64,000 bases of DNA, taken from Gavia stellata. Lineage: Eukaryota > Chordata > Aves > Gaviiformes > Gaviidae. The stretch covers positions 63,230,716 through 63,294,715 of the forward strand of contig NC_082595.1 in the NCBI RefSeq assembly GCF_030936135.1, given 5' to 3'. This document shows positions 1 through 13,116 of the stretch, one piece after another. Position 1 is the first letter of the stretch. Every line of letters begins with the position of its first letter. The notes beneath the pieces were generated by a model. The model saw nothing but the letters and a program-made list of their open reading frames with translations. It was not told the origin of the DNA and did not search any database. The position numbers were made by a program, and so were the translations under genes.

Positions 1-2999
1 GCCCAGGCCTTTGTCAGTCACTTTTATTCAAGCCTTTTTCCTCTCCTCACTTCCACTTCACCATTCACTAATCCATAGAAGAAGTGCCCCAGCTCCTCTC
101 CTCACCCATCATTGATTGCTGCTGTACAGCTCTAGGAGGGTTTGGCATCCTTAAGCATCACCCAAACTCGAGGTGGAAATATACATTTTTTTTATTCCTT
201 TTTGTTCCTGTATATTTGCTCCTACAAGCTGTTCACCTCTATTGTTTGTTTGGATTTTGTAAACAGATGCTTTTATTTGCTTTTAGTTTAACCTTGCTTG
301 CCTTAGAGTGGTTTTAAAGTAATTATCTGAACTCTTATAATCCCTCTGGCAAGCTCAAAAAATAAGATACTGGCTGCTTTTCAGGTTCACGAGCTCTGTA
401 CTATATTCCACAGGTTATCTAAATTCAAAGAGGCTTTGTCTCTACCTGTCTACGGAGGATAGTTTGAGAGTTGGTTAAAGAGCGTTTGGGTAGAAGAAAT
501 GTTTCCCACTTAGAGTTGTCAGCCAGGAAAGATCTCTTGCATGTAGCAAACAAGGAGAAGCACACCTCACCTCCAAGGGCACTTTAAATTTCTCCTTAAT
601 AGATTGATTTCTCTTCTGTAGTGAGCATCATGTGTGTTTTGAATATAGGACAACAGTTCCTCAATAAGTATTGGCCGTGATTTAAAAGTGCATGAAGAGT
701 TCCATCCCTTTAGTTCATCTTTTTTTCATTTAATCCATTTAAACTAGGAAAAAGAAATGAGAAGGCTGTGATAGGAAGTCAGAAATGAGATGATACATAC
801 AGCTTTAGGCTAGCTAATTGGGCATAGCTGATAGTATAACTGTGGCAGCATGGCATTGAAGTAAGAGCATTTACCCCTGGTCTAAGGATGGTTTGCAGCT
901 GGTGCTGTGCTCAATATTATTTCAGGTACTTTACATGTAGCACCTGAGCCAACCAGCTTAGGCACATCTACTCAAGCTGCACTGTAGCAACTCACATAGT
1001 TGTAGCACTCATTTAATGGGTAGAGTTTTGAATACTGATATGGAGCTAATTCTGCTTCCTGGAAAATAAATGGAATGTGACTCTCGGCTCCAATGACAGG
1101 CAATCACTCACCCCCCCTTGAATACTCAGTAAGATAGTATGGCTTGGAGCATTGTATATGACAATTTTAATATATTTGGAGGGGGTGTAGATTTTCAATT
1201 GGTAGCAAAGTAAGCAAAAAACTGTGGTAGGGCACTAAAGACTAAGTAAAAATACAGTTGGCTAGCTTAATTGCCATTCACAGAGAAACTACATGCCTTT
1301 GGTAGTATGACAGAATTGAAATCACTACATTACATATACTTATTACTGTCAATCAACCTCCATGGCAAATGAATAGGCACCAAGTTTATACTTAGAAACC
1401 ATTCACTCTCACAGCTGCATGGCCCGTAATCAGACACTGTGGAAGGAGGGGAAGTCAGTGCTCCTCCCATGCATTATACTGAACCTCATTGTTTAACCAA
1501 CCACAGCTAGGAAAGGATAAGTATGAAAAAAAGTTTCTCCCTTTCTAAGTATCAGCTGAGAAACCCTGATCCTAATGTTGCAGATGGCTCTTTTCAGCTA
1601 AGTCATTAAGTATAATATGTAAGAACTAGGTATTATATATAGCAGTTGACTAAACCCCAGTAAAGAGTAGAGGAATATTTTCACAATTCCCAGAAGCTGG
1701 ACTATTTGCTTTGAAGCATTCCCCAAAAGTGACTTTATGAAATGTAGCCACTCCTGGTAGTGGTGATCTTCTAGTTTCCTTCCTCTTGTTCTTGTGAGGT
1801 GGGAGGAAAGACATCCCAGGCTGGATGCTTATACGCTATAAATTGCCACTGCTCTGCTGAGTCTCAGCCTCGCTAGGCCAGTCTTTGGCACCTGACCAGC
1901 AGACCTAAATAGATTTCATAATTATTACAAACATTTAATTATACTGGATTCTCCTGTTTCATAGATGGATTTAATTCTGAAGTGAAGATAATAAAAAAAT
2001 ATTCCTTAGAATAGGTACAAGAAAACCCATGTTATGTTAGGCCCTTGAAAATCCTTTTCACGAAGCTATAAATCATGATGCCATAAAGTCAGCATGTATG
2101 GAAATTTGCTGATTATTCAAGATCCTGATTTTGTGGGTTAGTAAGCAAGTTTAAAAGATTTATCTGACTAAATGTAGATGTCTACGTCTGAGCTACTCAC
2201 CTTCAGCTGTCCTCATAGTGACAGAGTTGAAGATGAAAAAGATTCATGATGAATAAGATTCATGTCATCTGAGAGTAGATTTCTAAATTTAACTCAGAGG
2301 AATTGCTCCTTCAAATTACCCATTTCCCTCCATCAGATATAAAGGAGTTCCAGAGAGTCTAGACATCTGCAGTATAATTATCTACATCTGACCTAAAGTC
2401 AAATGTCCCCCATCATCAGTACTTCAGGTTTTTGCCTGCAGTCACAGTAACAAAATTGATAGGGAATCCATATGGGTCCAAATACCAAAACTACCTAAAC
2501 TGTGATACTGCTGAGATGCCCTGTGATACTGTCTATATTTGTATTGCAAAATCAAGAGAAGCAAAAACAGTTTGTGAAACCCTGCATCACCCCTTTTCCC
2601 TCAAACACTAAGTCAACGTCAGCCATATGTAAGTGCAAGAGACCTCTCCAGTAGGCAACTGGGTTGAGTTTTTTTTGTTTGGACATGATTTCTGTTTCCT
2701 CACCACCCCCTCCCCCAAGAAACCTAAGTTATTTTCCAGGAAGCCTCATTTGGAGCATGCCTTTTGTGAGGGGTGTCTGGCTGTGTTAATGCTAGTATTG
2801 GGTTTGAGTTTTTTAAATATGAAGTACTGAATGCTCAGCTTTATTGCTTACCCTGCAAAACTCACTGGCCGATGGCTGGAGGTGAGGCTGAGACAGTATC
2901 ACAGATTCATGCTTTGTGTTGGTGGAGGTGGGAATCTGACGGCTTCCATCACCTAGTTTATAACATCTTCATAATCCAAAAATACCATCAGCCTATGGG
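1..2999. other. Intergenic, nothing recognised
   Basis: AT-rich unique-looking DNA. I see no gene, RNA or transposon that I can support. Confidence 0.6.
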
Positions 3000-5720
3000 T
3001 CTGGATGTCTGGGACTGAATAGTTTGTTTCTGTTGGTAGACTTTGCAAGGCTTACAGTGATGCACCTATTGTTGGTTCTAGGAGGCAACAAATAATAAAA
3101 ACTCTTCTGAAGATGTTAGCAGTCAATGAGTTTTTTTTGGTGCCAGGGTTGGAACTGACAGCAGGACTTGGGTTTGGGTGATGGAGATGTGAAGAGTTAA
3201 TTTTATTACTGGGTCTTGCCAGATAAGCATGTGTACAACTGAGGAATGGTGACTGAAAGACAGATTAATAGTGTAGAGTTCTCTGTGGGGTAGGGTGTAG
3301 TTAAGGCTATACTTTGGCTTCATTTACTGTTCAGAGCAGTCAGAGCTACAATGTTAGATATTTCTGCATGACAAAAAATGACTTTTGGAGGGAGGCTGGG
3401 GTGAGGCTCCAATGGCAGTTTCAGGGGTTATAGTTAAGTTTTGGAGTGAGTGCTTGGCCTCTCCTTAAGGTGATGGACAACGGGGTTGGACACCTAGGCT
3501 TTTAGCTATAGAAGGAATATTGCTCTGGCTTAGGTTATGAGATGGTTTCATAAGAGAAAACTATTTTTTGTCTTCCAGTGGCCTGCAGCTAAAGCAGAGG
3601 TTATCGTTAGCAGGGCCTGTTGAAAAAAAGATATCTAAGTGGCAGTTTAGAGTTGGGACTGGTAGCCAGAGGGGAAGAGCTCATTCTTTTTTCAAGCTGT
3701 GATAAGTATCTTGGGACTCTAACTATGTCCAGACATCAAGTTAGTGTAACAGGCAGCAGGGCCAGAAGAGTGATGTTTAAAGCGATGTTCCGCAGTACAG
3801 AAGGCACTATGGACTAAGATATGGGCTTGTGCCAGGAGGCAAGAATATTTTGTGCATCTCTATAGCCTGCATAAGGGTTTCAAAGATACAATCAATTTTA
3901 AGGTTGGAAACAGCAGAGCCTGAAATACTAGTTTGACTGTTTGGATCCTTAAAGGTGCCCTGTCTAGGAATCAGGCAGGTGTAGATTTTGTAGACTCGTA
4001 ATCCAGTCTATAACTATACCAACTGGTGTTTGGATTTTTGAGAACCAGGCCCTTACATGTTTGGCTTAATCCAAGAACATGCAGACTCTGTCTAGGATGA
4101 AGGGCTGTGCAAGACGTGGAGAATGGTCTTCATATTACTTCAGCCTCCTCCAGAAGGCTATACACACGTATATAAATGATGCATGTGTGTGTACTTAATT
4201 TAGTTATTTTCTGTATCTGGGTAAAGGGCTAATAATCTGCCTTGTGCTAGGGCTGGTAGAGTTATTAACAGCAGGACCTGAAGATATATATTCATGGCTA
4301 CAGTCTTCAAGGCTTGATTTCTTACAAAGAGGACCATTGCTGGAAGGGAAGAATATCTTACAGTTTGGACTTTTCCAGCTAGGCCTTTCTGTGTTAAGAC
4401 TAAAGCCTAACTTGGTGAGTGGGAATAACGTTGAAGTTTTAGTATGTATAACTATATACATTTAGAATATAGGACTAGACTAAGCCAAAGTCTTGTCAAT
4501 GAGTCTTGTAAAACACTCAAATTTAGAATGAACAGTAGAGAGAAATTGTTTCCCCACCACTGTTGTCCAGTAGCCACACGCTAACCACACTCTTAATGCT
4601 AGTTGTACCAAGAGACATGTCCCAGTAGCAGTCGTATTCATAAGGAGTTTGCTTCTTTCTGGTACCAGTCCTCATCCTAATCTACTAGGCCTGACAAGAT
4701 CCAAGTCCTTCAGTCTCTGCTCTCTATAACCTAACCTTAACTGTAAAAATAACCACAACCCTAGCCACAGGCTTAATAATAGTAAACAACTTACCCAAAC
4801 AAGAAGAAAGATCATACTTTCCTATTGGTAGCAGTCCAGTCCACAGGCGTTTCAGTATCTGTAAATCAAACTAGCTCTTCAGTTCAATCTTGGCTTAATT
4901 ATATAGCTCAGAGCTGCCTTTTCTCTTTGGTTCTCCCTTGAACTTGGAGTAACAAAGAAACCATTCTCGCACATGGCCCCTCGTCTCATCCTCTGTCACT
5001 GAACCTTGCACCACTAAATTGAGAACTTCAGCCCCTTTTTCATAACTCTCATTCCCTCTCCAGTCTTAATCTTAGGTGTAAATAATTGTTCAGGAGACAT
5101 AAAAATCAGTTTAGCTACTGAGATGGACTTGTCATGACTAACTTAAGCCAGTTTCTCTTTTCAGCATGAATCTCCATCCCACTTCTCTACCCATGACAGA
5201 TCCACGTCAAAGCTATTCCTGCTCTCAGTAATTGTAACCCTAAGGAGTGCCCTAACCTTTCTTCACAACCATTCCAGAAGTCTGAAACTAAAGGAAAAAC
5301 AAGCAGGACCCAGTAAATACCACAGCAATTTGATCCTTCCAGTCCAGAGCATCACATCTAAGCCCATCCTGAACTTAGACTTGCCCCGGGCTAGGGAGAT
5401 CCCTGTTACAGCAAGAACAATTTAATTTCAGCATTGGTCCTTATTCTGGCTCAGAGTGCCTTGCATTTTACTTTGACCTTCAGTTGCCTGCTCTTTGCAA
5501 CCCTATCTCCAGCACCAGTTCTAGCTGTAAACCTAACAATAGCCTGGAAATATCTACCTGGGCAAGAAAAAAAAAAATGTATAAGCTATTCTATCCTTCT
5601 CTTGACCACATTTGCTTTCCATATCAGTGGACCATGCAAAAATAAGTCTTGCCTCCACTGCTGCATATGTTCATGCCTTATCTCTGTTCCAGCTCATTCT
5701 CTTCCTGCCCTACAAATGAC
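3000..5720. repeat. Blocks of degenerate TTAGGG-like motifs with a strand switch
   Basis: From about 3.0 to 4.45 kb the plus strand is G/T-rich with words such as GGGTAGGGTGTAGTTAAGGC and GGGGTTATAGTTAAG. From about 4.55 to 5.7 kb the plus strand is C/A-rich with words such as TAACCTAACCTTAACTG, CAACCCTAGCC and TAACCCTAAGGAGTGCCC. This looks like highly diverged short tandem units present in opposite orientations. No exact unit length could be fixed by eye. Confidence 0.35.
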
Positions 5721-7400
5721 ACTACAGTTGCTGCCCCACCTTTGAGTTTGGTCTTCGGCCAATGACACTGTGTGGGAGAATGGCGGGCTTAATCTTATAA
5801 ATACAGCAGCTGCTCCAGCAAAATACCACAGATGAACTGCTTGCAGACCTCCTGGGCATCCTTTTGTTTCAGGAAGAAGACATGGACAATAAGTTCCTGG
5901 GAGTCTTTGTGCCCATGGCTGCTTTGGTGCTGGCCAGCTGGAGGATCTGGGCCCAGGAGAGAAGTTTGGTCTGGTGGGATCACATTGTCCTTGAGACAAG
6001 GTATGATCAGCAAGGGGTGCTAAACAGCAAAGACCACAGGCAAAGCTCCTTGCTGGTGTTACAATTTCATTGTTACTGGATAACAGCTTGAGATGTGCTT
6101 CTGTGCTCCAGAGAGTGGCTATTTCCCTGTGAAACCTCATGGCCACTGACTCTTACTAGGGGTATCTGTTGAGCAGGCAGAGGTAGACAAATCTACTCTC
6201 AATAAAGTTGTGTTAAAGATCCCTGAAGCCATTGTCCAAACTCTCTACTTCTGGGTAATGAGACTGGGAAATGAGTATGAACTCATCCAGGAGTTTGCTT
6301 TCCTTGAGTTCTTGGAAAATACTGGTGCTTTTTGTGGGATCCAGTCCAATTGGTGCCTGGCTGGGGGCAGACAGAGCTGCTGCAGCCTCCATGTGTGCTG
6401 CAGCCTCCGTGGCTCTCCAGCTGGGCCAGCTAGATGAGGAGAGAGCTGCCACCTCTTCGGGGAGGCAGCAAGTGAATCCCTACAGTGGAGGAATAGCTGT
6501 TGTGGTCACCATCACACTTCAAAGTGCAAATACAGTGACACACAGTCACCAGTCAGCTAGGGTGTAACTTTATTATCAACATCTATGGGACATGTTTGAT
6601 TAACTTTCTATCTGTTACAAATAAGCAAAACCGTAGTTAAATGAGAGCTGATGAGGTTTTACACATAACCATAGAACATCCCAGGTTCTTGTGTTGTTTT
6701 TCAGGTCCTGGCAATGCTCCTTGATGTTGGATCCTGATCTTCTCTCTTTAGTTTTATTCTCCACTCATCTCTCCTCATCAATCACTCTTTACAAGCTCCT
6801 ATGTGCTATGCAAAGCTGTTTTTTACATCCAGTCAGAGATTTTATCACATCTACTATGGATATCTTACTCTCACTAGGCATTTCCCTTAACTTGCTACAG
6901 TCTCCAAACTGCCTCCATCCAGTTTATGTTCTTACTGAGCTAGGTTAAATACAAGCAAGACCTTTTCTATTACAAGGTCAGCTTTTTCTCAGGTCCTTGC
7001 ATAGCAGTTTATCTGGCCAGGTTGTTTTGAGACCCACAATAGTAGCTGAATAACAATACCTCCCATTGCAGCTCCTGACAGTACTGCTAAAACCTGTTTA
7101 GGAATGTCCAAGAACAGACTGTCCTGCAGACCTTGGTGCATTAGCAGGACAGAATTACAGACCCATGTGTCCACTTTGAGGGTGGGAGTACACTTGGAGG
7201 GGGCCTTTCAGGTTTGTTTTGTCTGCAAGGAGTCTATTTACATGCACCAAAGCTGTGTGCAGTGCAGCCCAGTGTGTAGTAACTGGGAATGATAAGAGGA
7301 TTAACTTTAAAAGCACATTGTAGCTCTGATTTAAAAAGCTATTGTACACTCACACAGTAATATCCTCAGACCTACTCCAGTAAGCCCTACCTAGACCAAC
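5721..7400. other. Intergenic, unassigned open frames
   Basis: Several overlapping open frames lie at 5.7-6.6 kb on both strands, the longest being 150 codons on the minus strand (5,694-6,146). None shows a familiar motif or splice structure. The DNA is less AT-rich than its surroundings and may be an old repeat or pseudogene. Confidence 0.4.
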
Positions 7401-8269
7401 ACAGAATCACAGAATCACAGAATGATAGGGGTTGGAAGAGACCTCTGGAGATCATCTATTCCAACCCCCTGCCAGAGCAGGTTCACCTAGAGCAGATTGC
7501 ACAGGAATGTGTCTAGGCGGGTTTTGAATATCTCCAGACAAGGGGACTCCACAACCTCTCTGGGCAGCTTCTTCCAGTGCTCTGCCACCCTCAAAGTAAC
7601 AAGTTCCTCCTCGTGTTTAGATGGGACTTCCTGTGACCAAGTTTGTACCCGTTACCTCTTGTCCTGTCACTGGGCACCACTGAAAAAAGACTGGCCCCAT
7701 CCTCCTGGCACCCACCCCTTAAGTATTTAGAAGCATTAATAAGATCGTCCCCTCAGTCTTCTCTTCTCCAGACTAAAAAGACCCAAGTCCCTCAGCCTTT
7801 CCTCATAAGAAAGATGTTCCAGTCCCCTAATCATCTTTGTAACCCTTTGCTGTACCTTCTCCAGCAGCTCCCCGTCCTTCTTGAACTGGGGAGCCCACAA
7901 CTGGACACAGAACTCCAGATGTGGCCTCACCAGGGCAGAGTAGAGGGGGAGGATAACCTCCCTTGACCTGCTAGCCACACTCTTCTGGATGCACCCCAGG
8001 ATGCCATTGGCCTTCTTGGCCACAAGGACACACTGCTGGCTCATGGTCATCCCGTTTTCCACCAGGACTCGCAGGTCCCTTTCCACAGAGCTGCTCCTAA
8101 CCTGTGCTGATGCATGACGTTATTCCTCCCCAGGTGCAGTACCCTACACTTGCCTTTGTTGAATTTCATAAGGTTCCTCTCTGCCCAACTCTCCAGCCTG
8201 TCCAGGTCATGCTGAGTGGCAGCACAGTCTTCCTGTGTGTCCACCCCTCCTCCCAGTTTTGTGTCATGA
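7401..8269 (-). mobile_element. CR1 LINE fragment, 3' end with reverse-transcriptase remnant
   Basis: On the minus strand this is a 5'-truncated CR1 of about 870 bp. Its 3' end at 7,401 carries three ATTCTGTG-type octamers. The coding remnant starts near 8,269 (DDTKLGGGVDTQEDC) and continues LDRLESWAERNLMKFNKGKC, then [20 protein letters not shown] and [18 protein letters not shown]. This is the C-terminal part of the CR1 ORF2 reverse transcriptase. The frame shifts between about 8,050 and 8,090, so it is dead. CR1 inserts without target-site duplications, and none was seen. It is the least decayed of the long CR1 copies here. Confidence 0.95.
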
Positions 8270-8379
8270 GATATAAGCTATTCTCCATCCTGATAATGCT
8301 GCTACTTTAGGTCAGCATTTTTCGGCAATACACCTACCTCCTTCATCTTCCACACTACATTTTGAACCTTCCCTAATTC

Positions 8380-9300
8380 ATTAGCAAGAGGGGAGCAGCA
8401 GCCCTCTCATGCCTCCTGTGAACAGCAACAAGATTTCTCCTGCTTCTTGTCCGAACTGTCCCTGCTGTCCAGTCCCTGTTACCTCATGCCAACCCATAGG
8501 CAAATGAGCCCTGCTCACACCTGAGCTAAGCTTTAGTCCTCACACACAGGTCTTACTCTAGTCCTTGCAATTTTCAGATCTGGCTGCAAACTTTGGACCC
8601 TAGTGTCAATAACCCTAAACCCTGCTCAACCTAAAAGCGGAAGTTGAACCTCCCACCCCATACTCTATTCATATTGCTTTCTCCTTACCACAAATCAAAC
8701 TCTTCACTCTCTGCTTTCCTAAATACTAAGTCTTAACCAAGCACTAATCCCAGTGCAACCAGTAATCCTGTTACCCCAGCATGATCTGGTGCTGGCTTTA
8801 TGCCAAAGACTGTGAATATTTTTGGAGCCTGGTGCTTCATATTTTTTAAAAGTGCACTGTAGATCATTGTATTCAGTGCCATTTCTTTTCTTGTTTGTTG
8901 CCAATTCTCTTACTGATGCTAATGAGCAAATAAAAAGCACATGTGGTCTGGGCTAGCAGTCAGATTATGGTCATGGCAGGGACTAAGGGTTAGGGTGTTT
9001 TATCATTCAAGGCCAACAGAACTAGAATTTGGGGGTGGAATTAGGTGTCAAAGTAGGATGGAAAGGTTTGTCTTTAACACTGGTTGTACAAGTGTCTCTG
9101 GGCAGTACTGAGGGTATTGGGAAGTTCAGATTTGGAGTTAAGCTGTTATGTGCTGAAGAGATTGGTTTGCTGCTGGATCCCACAGAGCCTGCACAGGTGG
9201 TCCAGAAAGGGCTCTCCCTGCAAAGATACTGCCCACACCAGCACCCAGTGCTCTCCTGTGAGTAACAAAGGGACCTTGTGTTTCCTTCCTTTGGTCTAGC
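8380..9300. repeat. Second degenerate TTAGGG-like region
   Basis: C-rich words at 8,590-8,640 (ATAACCCTAAACCCTGCTC) and G-rich words near 8,985 (CTAAGGGTTAGGGTGTTTTA) repeat the pattern of the 3.0-5.7 kb block. The CR1 at 7.4-8.3 kb sits between the two regions. Unit structure is not clear. Confidence 0.35.
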
Positions 9301-12300
9301 TTGGGTGACAATTTGGTCAGAGACCTGCTGCGCCTGGCATACCCTGGGGCACTGGGGTGGACCATTTGGACTGGTGGCAGTGGGCAGCGTATAGATTGAG
9401 AACCTGCTGCAAATGCCACTGCAGGGTTTTTATTGCAGAAGCTTGTCTGAGAGCAAACAAGGCGAACACCTCCTTTGAGAGACATGGTAACCAAGATTCT
9501 AACTCTCAGAGAATTAATGTTTATGCTTTCGTAGTGTCACTAGCAAAATGCAGGCTCTAGTGGTCTTATTCCCACAAGGGCTGGAGAGGGTTAAGGTACA
9601 AGTGCCTCCTTCATAATCCCTGTTAATTTAAGCGAGCACCTGAAACTCACCTACCATGCTGGCAGACCTGAGCCAGCATAATGGGTTCTACTTAGAGTTG
9701 CCGTAGCATCTTGTTTAACCTAAAAAACAACAGAACCTGAAATTTTCTTGACGTGGCGAGAGGCTAATTTTGCTGAGCCAAAGGGACTGCAGATAAGCGG
9801 GGGTCCCGTGACAAAGATAAAGTGGCATTTGCAATGATGGAGGTCCTTAAAAATGGTCCCCATCTCTGCTGTGATTTGTATAAGAAAAAAATTATACAAA
9901 CATATTAACATGATACCTTTAAAAACTGAATGTAAGTCTTGTTGAAACATGTCATACTGGCAAACCTAGAAAATGCATTCACCGGTTATGTAGGACTAGC
10001 AGCAATTTATTTACCACAATTTACAATGCAGGCCTGTGTGAAGGCTGAATTCATCGTGGTGGGCTTAAAGGGAGACTGCATACATCTCATGAGCAGTTAG
10101 ATTTTTCTAAGCGATGACGAAATCGAGGATTTAAAAGGCAACTTCCGTTCGCTTTTTTTCTTTTAATATTTGTGTTTCCGAATCTCTCAGCTGCTGATGG
10201 AGAGAGGGTAGAAGGGCTGTGCTGTGTGGCTGGGCTTCAGCCATGTGTGGGGTGTGTGGCTGCGTCTCAGCCTGAGACATTACATACAGTGTCTAATCCC
10301 GTAAACCATAAAATCTCACGTGAATAGTGCCATTGATGAAGCTTTCAGGTAAGGGCTGCTTGTGTGAATGACTGCTTGAAGGACTCAGCCCTCTAATTTC
10401 AGTCTGTAGGAAACTTTCCTAGCTGTGTTTTGTGTAAAAACACCTAAAAATCAGATCTCAGTAACATTCCTGGCAGACTTGCTGCTGTGGTGTAGAAGGT
10501 ATTGCTAATATTTAGCTGACTGCTATGACTGTGAAAAAGGATGAACGGATTAAGGCCCTGGCCAGGCTCCCAGTGGAGCCGGTCGGTTGCACTGGGAGCA
10601 GAAGCAGCTCCCAGATGTTGGCAAGGCTGAACCCTGGGACTGGGGATAGAAAACAGAGACAATCCCTGAAAACACTGTGAAACTGCCCTTCCAGTCTTAG
10701 TCTTATGCCAAAGGAGAAGAAGGTGGGAGGCAGGGAAGGGGGAAAGACTGTAGTTAATAAACTTGTGTTCATGATGTGAGCCATTCCTCCAGTGTCTGCA
10801 AAGAAGCAGCTAATTTATCTGCCAGGAATAAATTAACACTGTAACTGCTTTGCTAGTCTAATTACCTTGCAAGCTGAAAGGAAATGAGGGCTTGTTGTTC
10901 CTTAATAGCTTTTTCTTCAATGAACTGCTTCAAACATTTACACTAAAAATAATGGCGATGAGGAGGTGTGCGTGGAGGGAGATTTGTGTTTTGCTCTAAG
11001 CAGCAGGGTTTGTTCATTCTTACAGAAACTGGAAGGAGGGAAGTTTTATGCCCTAAGCTAAGCAGATACATTAGATATATGTGGTAGACAACTGTCCCAG
11101 GGTAAGGTGCTTGGACAGAGACTTGTCTTCTTTGCCAAGGCTGCTCTGTTCCATACAGGGAAGATTTCATTCTCCTAAATAATTTACATGAATATGAACT
11201 ATTGATCATTCAAGCCACCAGATATATAGTGGGTTTTGGGGGGGAGGTTTACCATTCAACATCCTCTTTTGTGCACGGCATAAGTGGAGACGTAATTCAC
11301 TTCACATAACCATTTGGACTCATATTCCAATACAGTAGTAAATTTTTTGTCATTAAACACTTTTTCTAGTGCACCTAAGGAAGGGAATATTAAAAACAAT
11401 ATATTCCTGGGAAAGTGGATTTGAAAGTTCCTGATAACCAAAACTAAAATTCTGTGTCTATTTGCTCTTCTTGGGAAGTTTCAAATGATGCCACAAGTGA
11501 GGTTGTGGACACTAGCTGTAGAATGTCACTGGCTATAGCACATGCAACTTGATTTGAGGAAAGTTGACAGGCAGGCGTTTATCAGACAATAACCTTATTC
11601 CTAGATGTTTCTCTGTGCAGAATGAAACACTTCAGTATGATTATAAAGACCTCTGCAGGCAACTACTGTAGGATTTAATATTTTAGGCTTAAAATCTCAC
11701 AGGATGAAAATGTCACAGAACTAAAATGTTGCAATATATGTAAAGGAGAGATGGGCTTATTTGGAGACAATAGTTGAAGAAGAAAGAATCAAGAAATGCA
11801 CACTGGGAATATTTGTACTTCCAAATTCCCACTCAGAACCAGTATTTACTGTGAACAGGCTTTCAGAGACTGTCTAATATGACAGTTGGTTGGATTAAGT
11901 GCCAATTATTCATTACTTAGTCACTGAAATGTCTGACAGTGCATCAGTTTCTTAGCGATTGTACAGCTGGTTAGGAAAAAAATAATCAATAGAACACCTA
12001 CTTAGCAGAATTTATTGATTTTTGTCAAAATGAAAATGTTATGTGGAGATGGTTCAGGGGAAGCCACAAACCGATATTTTCTCCCAGGACCACTGTGCTT
12101 CATGAAAGGGGTTGTTGCAGCTCCTCTGCCATAGGCTGCCTCCCCAGGTGAGCTCCTGGCCAAGTTCTCCCTAATGCCTGTCCTGCAAAATCAGTCCTGG
12201 CAAATCAAAGGGGTGGACGGGGGTTAACGGGCTTGATTGTTTAAGTTCAGTTTAAATGAATGAGGGAGTACTCAGGTAGGAAAGTCCTGGGAAAGAGTAA

Positions 12301-12799
12301 CCTCTTCCTCCTGTATGGCTGGGTCTGGAGAGGACACCCAGAAGATTGAGTGCCTGTGACTCTTGGGTCTACATGAACCAAGTTTCCTCTTGTCTATCTT
12401 TTGACTCCAGACAGCTTGTTTTCCTGGTTCCTCTGGCAGGTACCCAGTGGTAGGGCTTGGGAGTAGCTAAGCTCCACAGCTCTGGGGCACTTGGCCAAGC
12501 AGAGGCTCTTTGGTGCTATTTGGTGGAGATATTAAGTATTTTCATACTGATGGAGAGTTTTGAATTCTGCTGGGGAAAAAACTGTTTTGAAATGCTGAAC
12601 TCTTCTATACAGAGGAATTTCATCTCTTAAGATGTCTCTGACTGTTTCAAAATTAAAATGACGTTTTGTTATGTCTCCCAAGTAGAAACAGTAGGATAGG
12701 AGAAGGTTCAGTATGCAGTAATCTTCACAAAAGCTGCATGAAGAATGTACTTTGCCCCAAAGAATTGAATAGAAGCAATAGAAAACTAGTTTGCCACAA
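9301..12799. other. Intergenic, nothing recognised
   Basis: No gene or repeat family seen. Two WGATAR-type sites (GATA-factor consensus) occur 24 bp apart near 9,791 and 9,815, which is weak evidence on its own. Confidence 0.5.
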
Positions 12800-13116
12800 A
12801 ATGGGTGGAAATGTAATTGTTGTTGGTCTCTTCTCCCAAGTGACTAGCAATAGGACAAGAGGAAATGGCCTCAGGTTGAGCCAGGGGAGGTTCAGGCTGG
12901 ATATTAGGAAAAATTTATTTACTGAGAGAGTGGTGAAGTATTGGAACAGGCTGCCCAGGGAAGTGGTGGAGTCATCATCACTGAAGGTGTTCAAGAAACG
13001 TGTGGACGTGGCATTGCGGGACATGGTTTAGTGGGCATGGTGGTGTTGGGTTGATGGTTGGACTTGATGATCTTACAGCTCTTTTCCAACCTTAGTGATT
13101 CTGTGATTCTGTGATA
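12800..13116 (+). mobile_element. CR1 LINE 3' end (copy A)
   Basis: The C-terminal ORF2 tail is readable: [20 protein letters not shown], then [20 protein letters not shown] and [16 protein letters not shown]. The UTR follows with TTCCAACCTTAGTGATTCTG octamers ending at 13,116. The orientation is plus. It is close in sequence to the copy at 15.93-16.26 kb and belongs to the same subfamily. Confidence 0.92.

Noticed and set aside
7643-7966. A 107-codon plus-strand frame
   Set aside because: It is antisense to the CR1 reverse-transcriptase remnant.
9791-9820. GATA-site pair as an enhancer
   Set aside because: Two WGATAR matches 24 bp apart are common by chance; nothing else supports regulation here.
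12725-13024. A 99-codon minus-strand frame, apparently a gene
   Set aside because: It is the antisense reading of CR1 copy A; the same holds for 15,939-16,172 and copy B.
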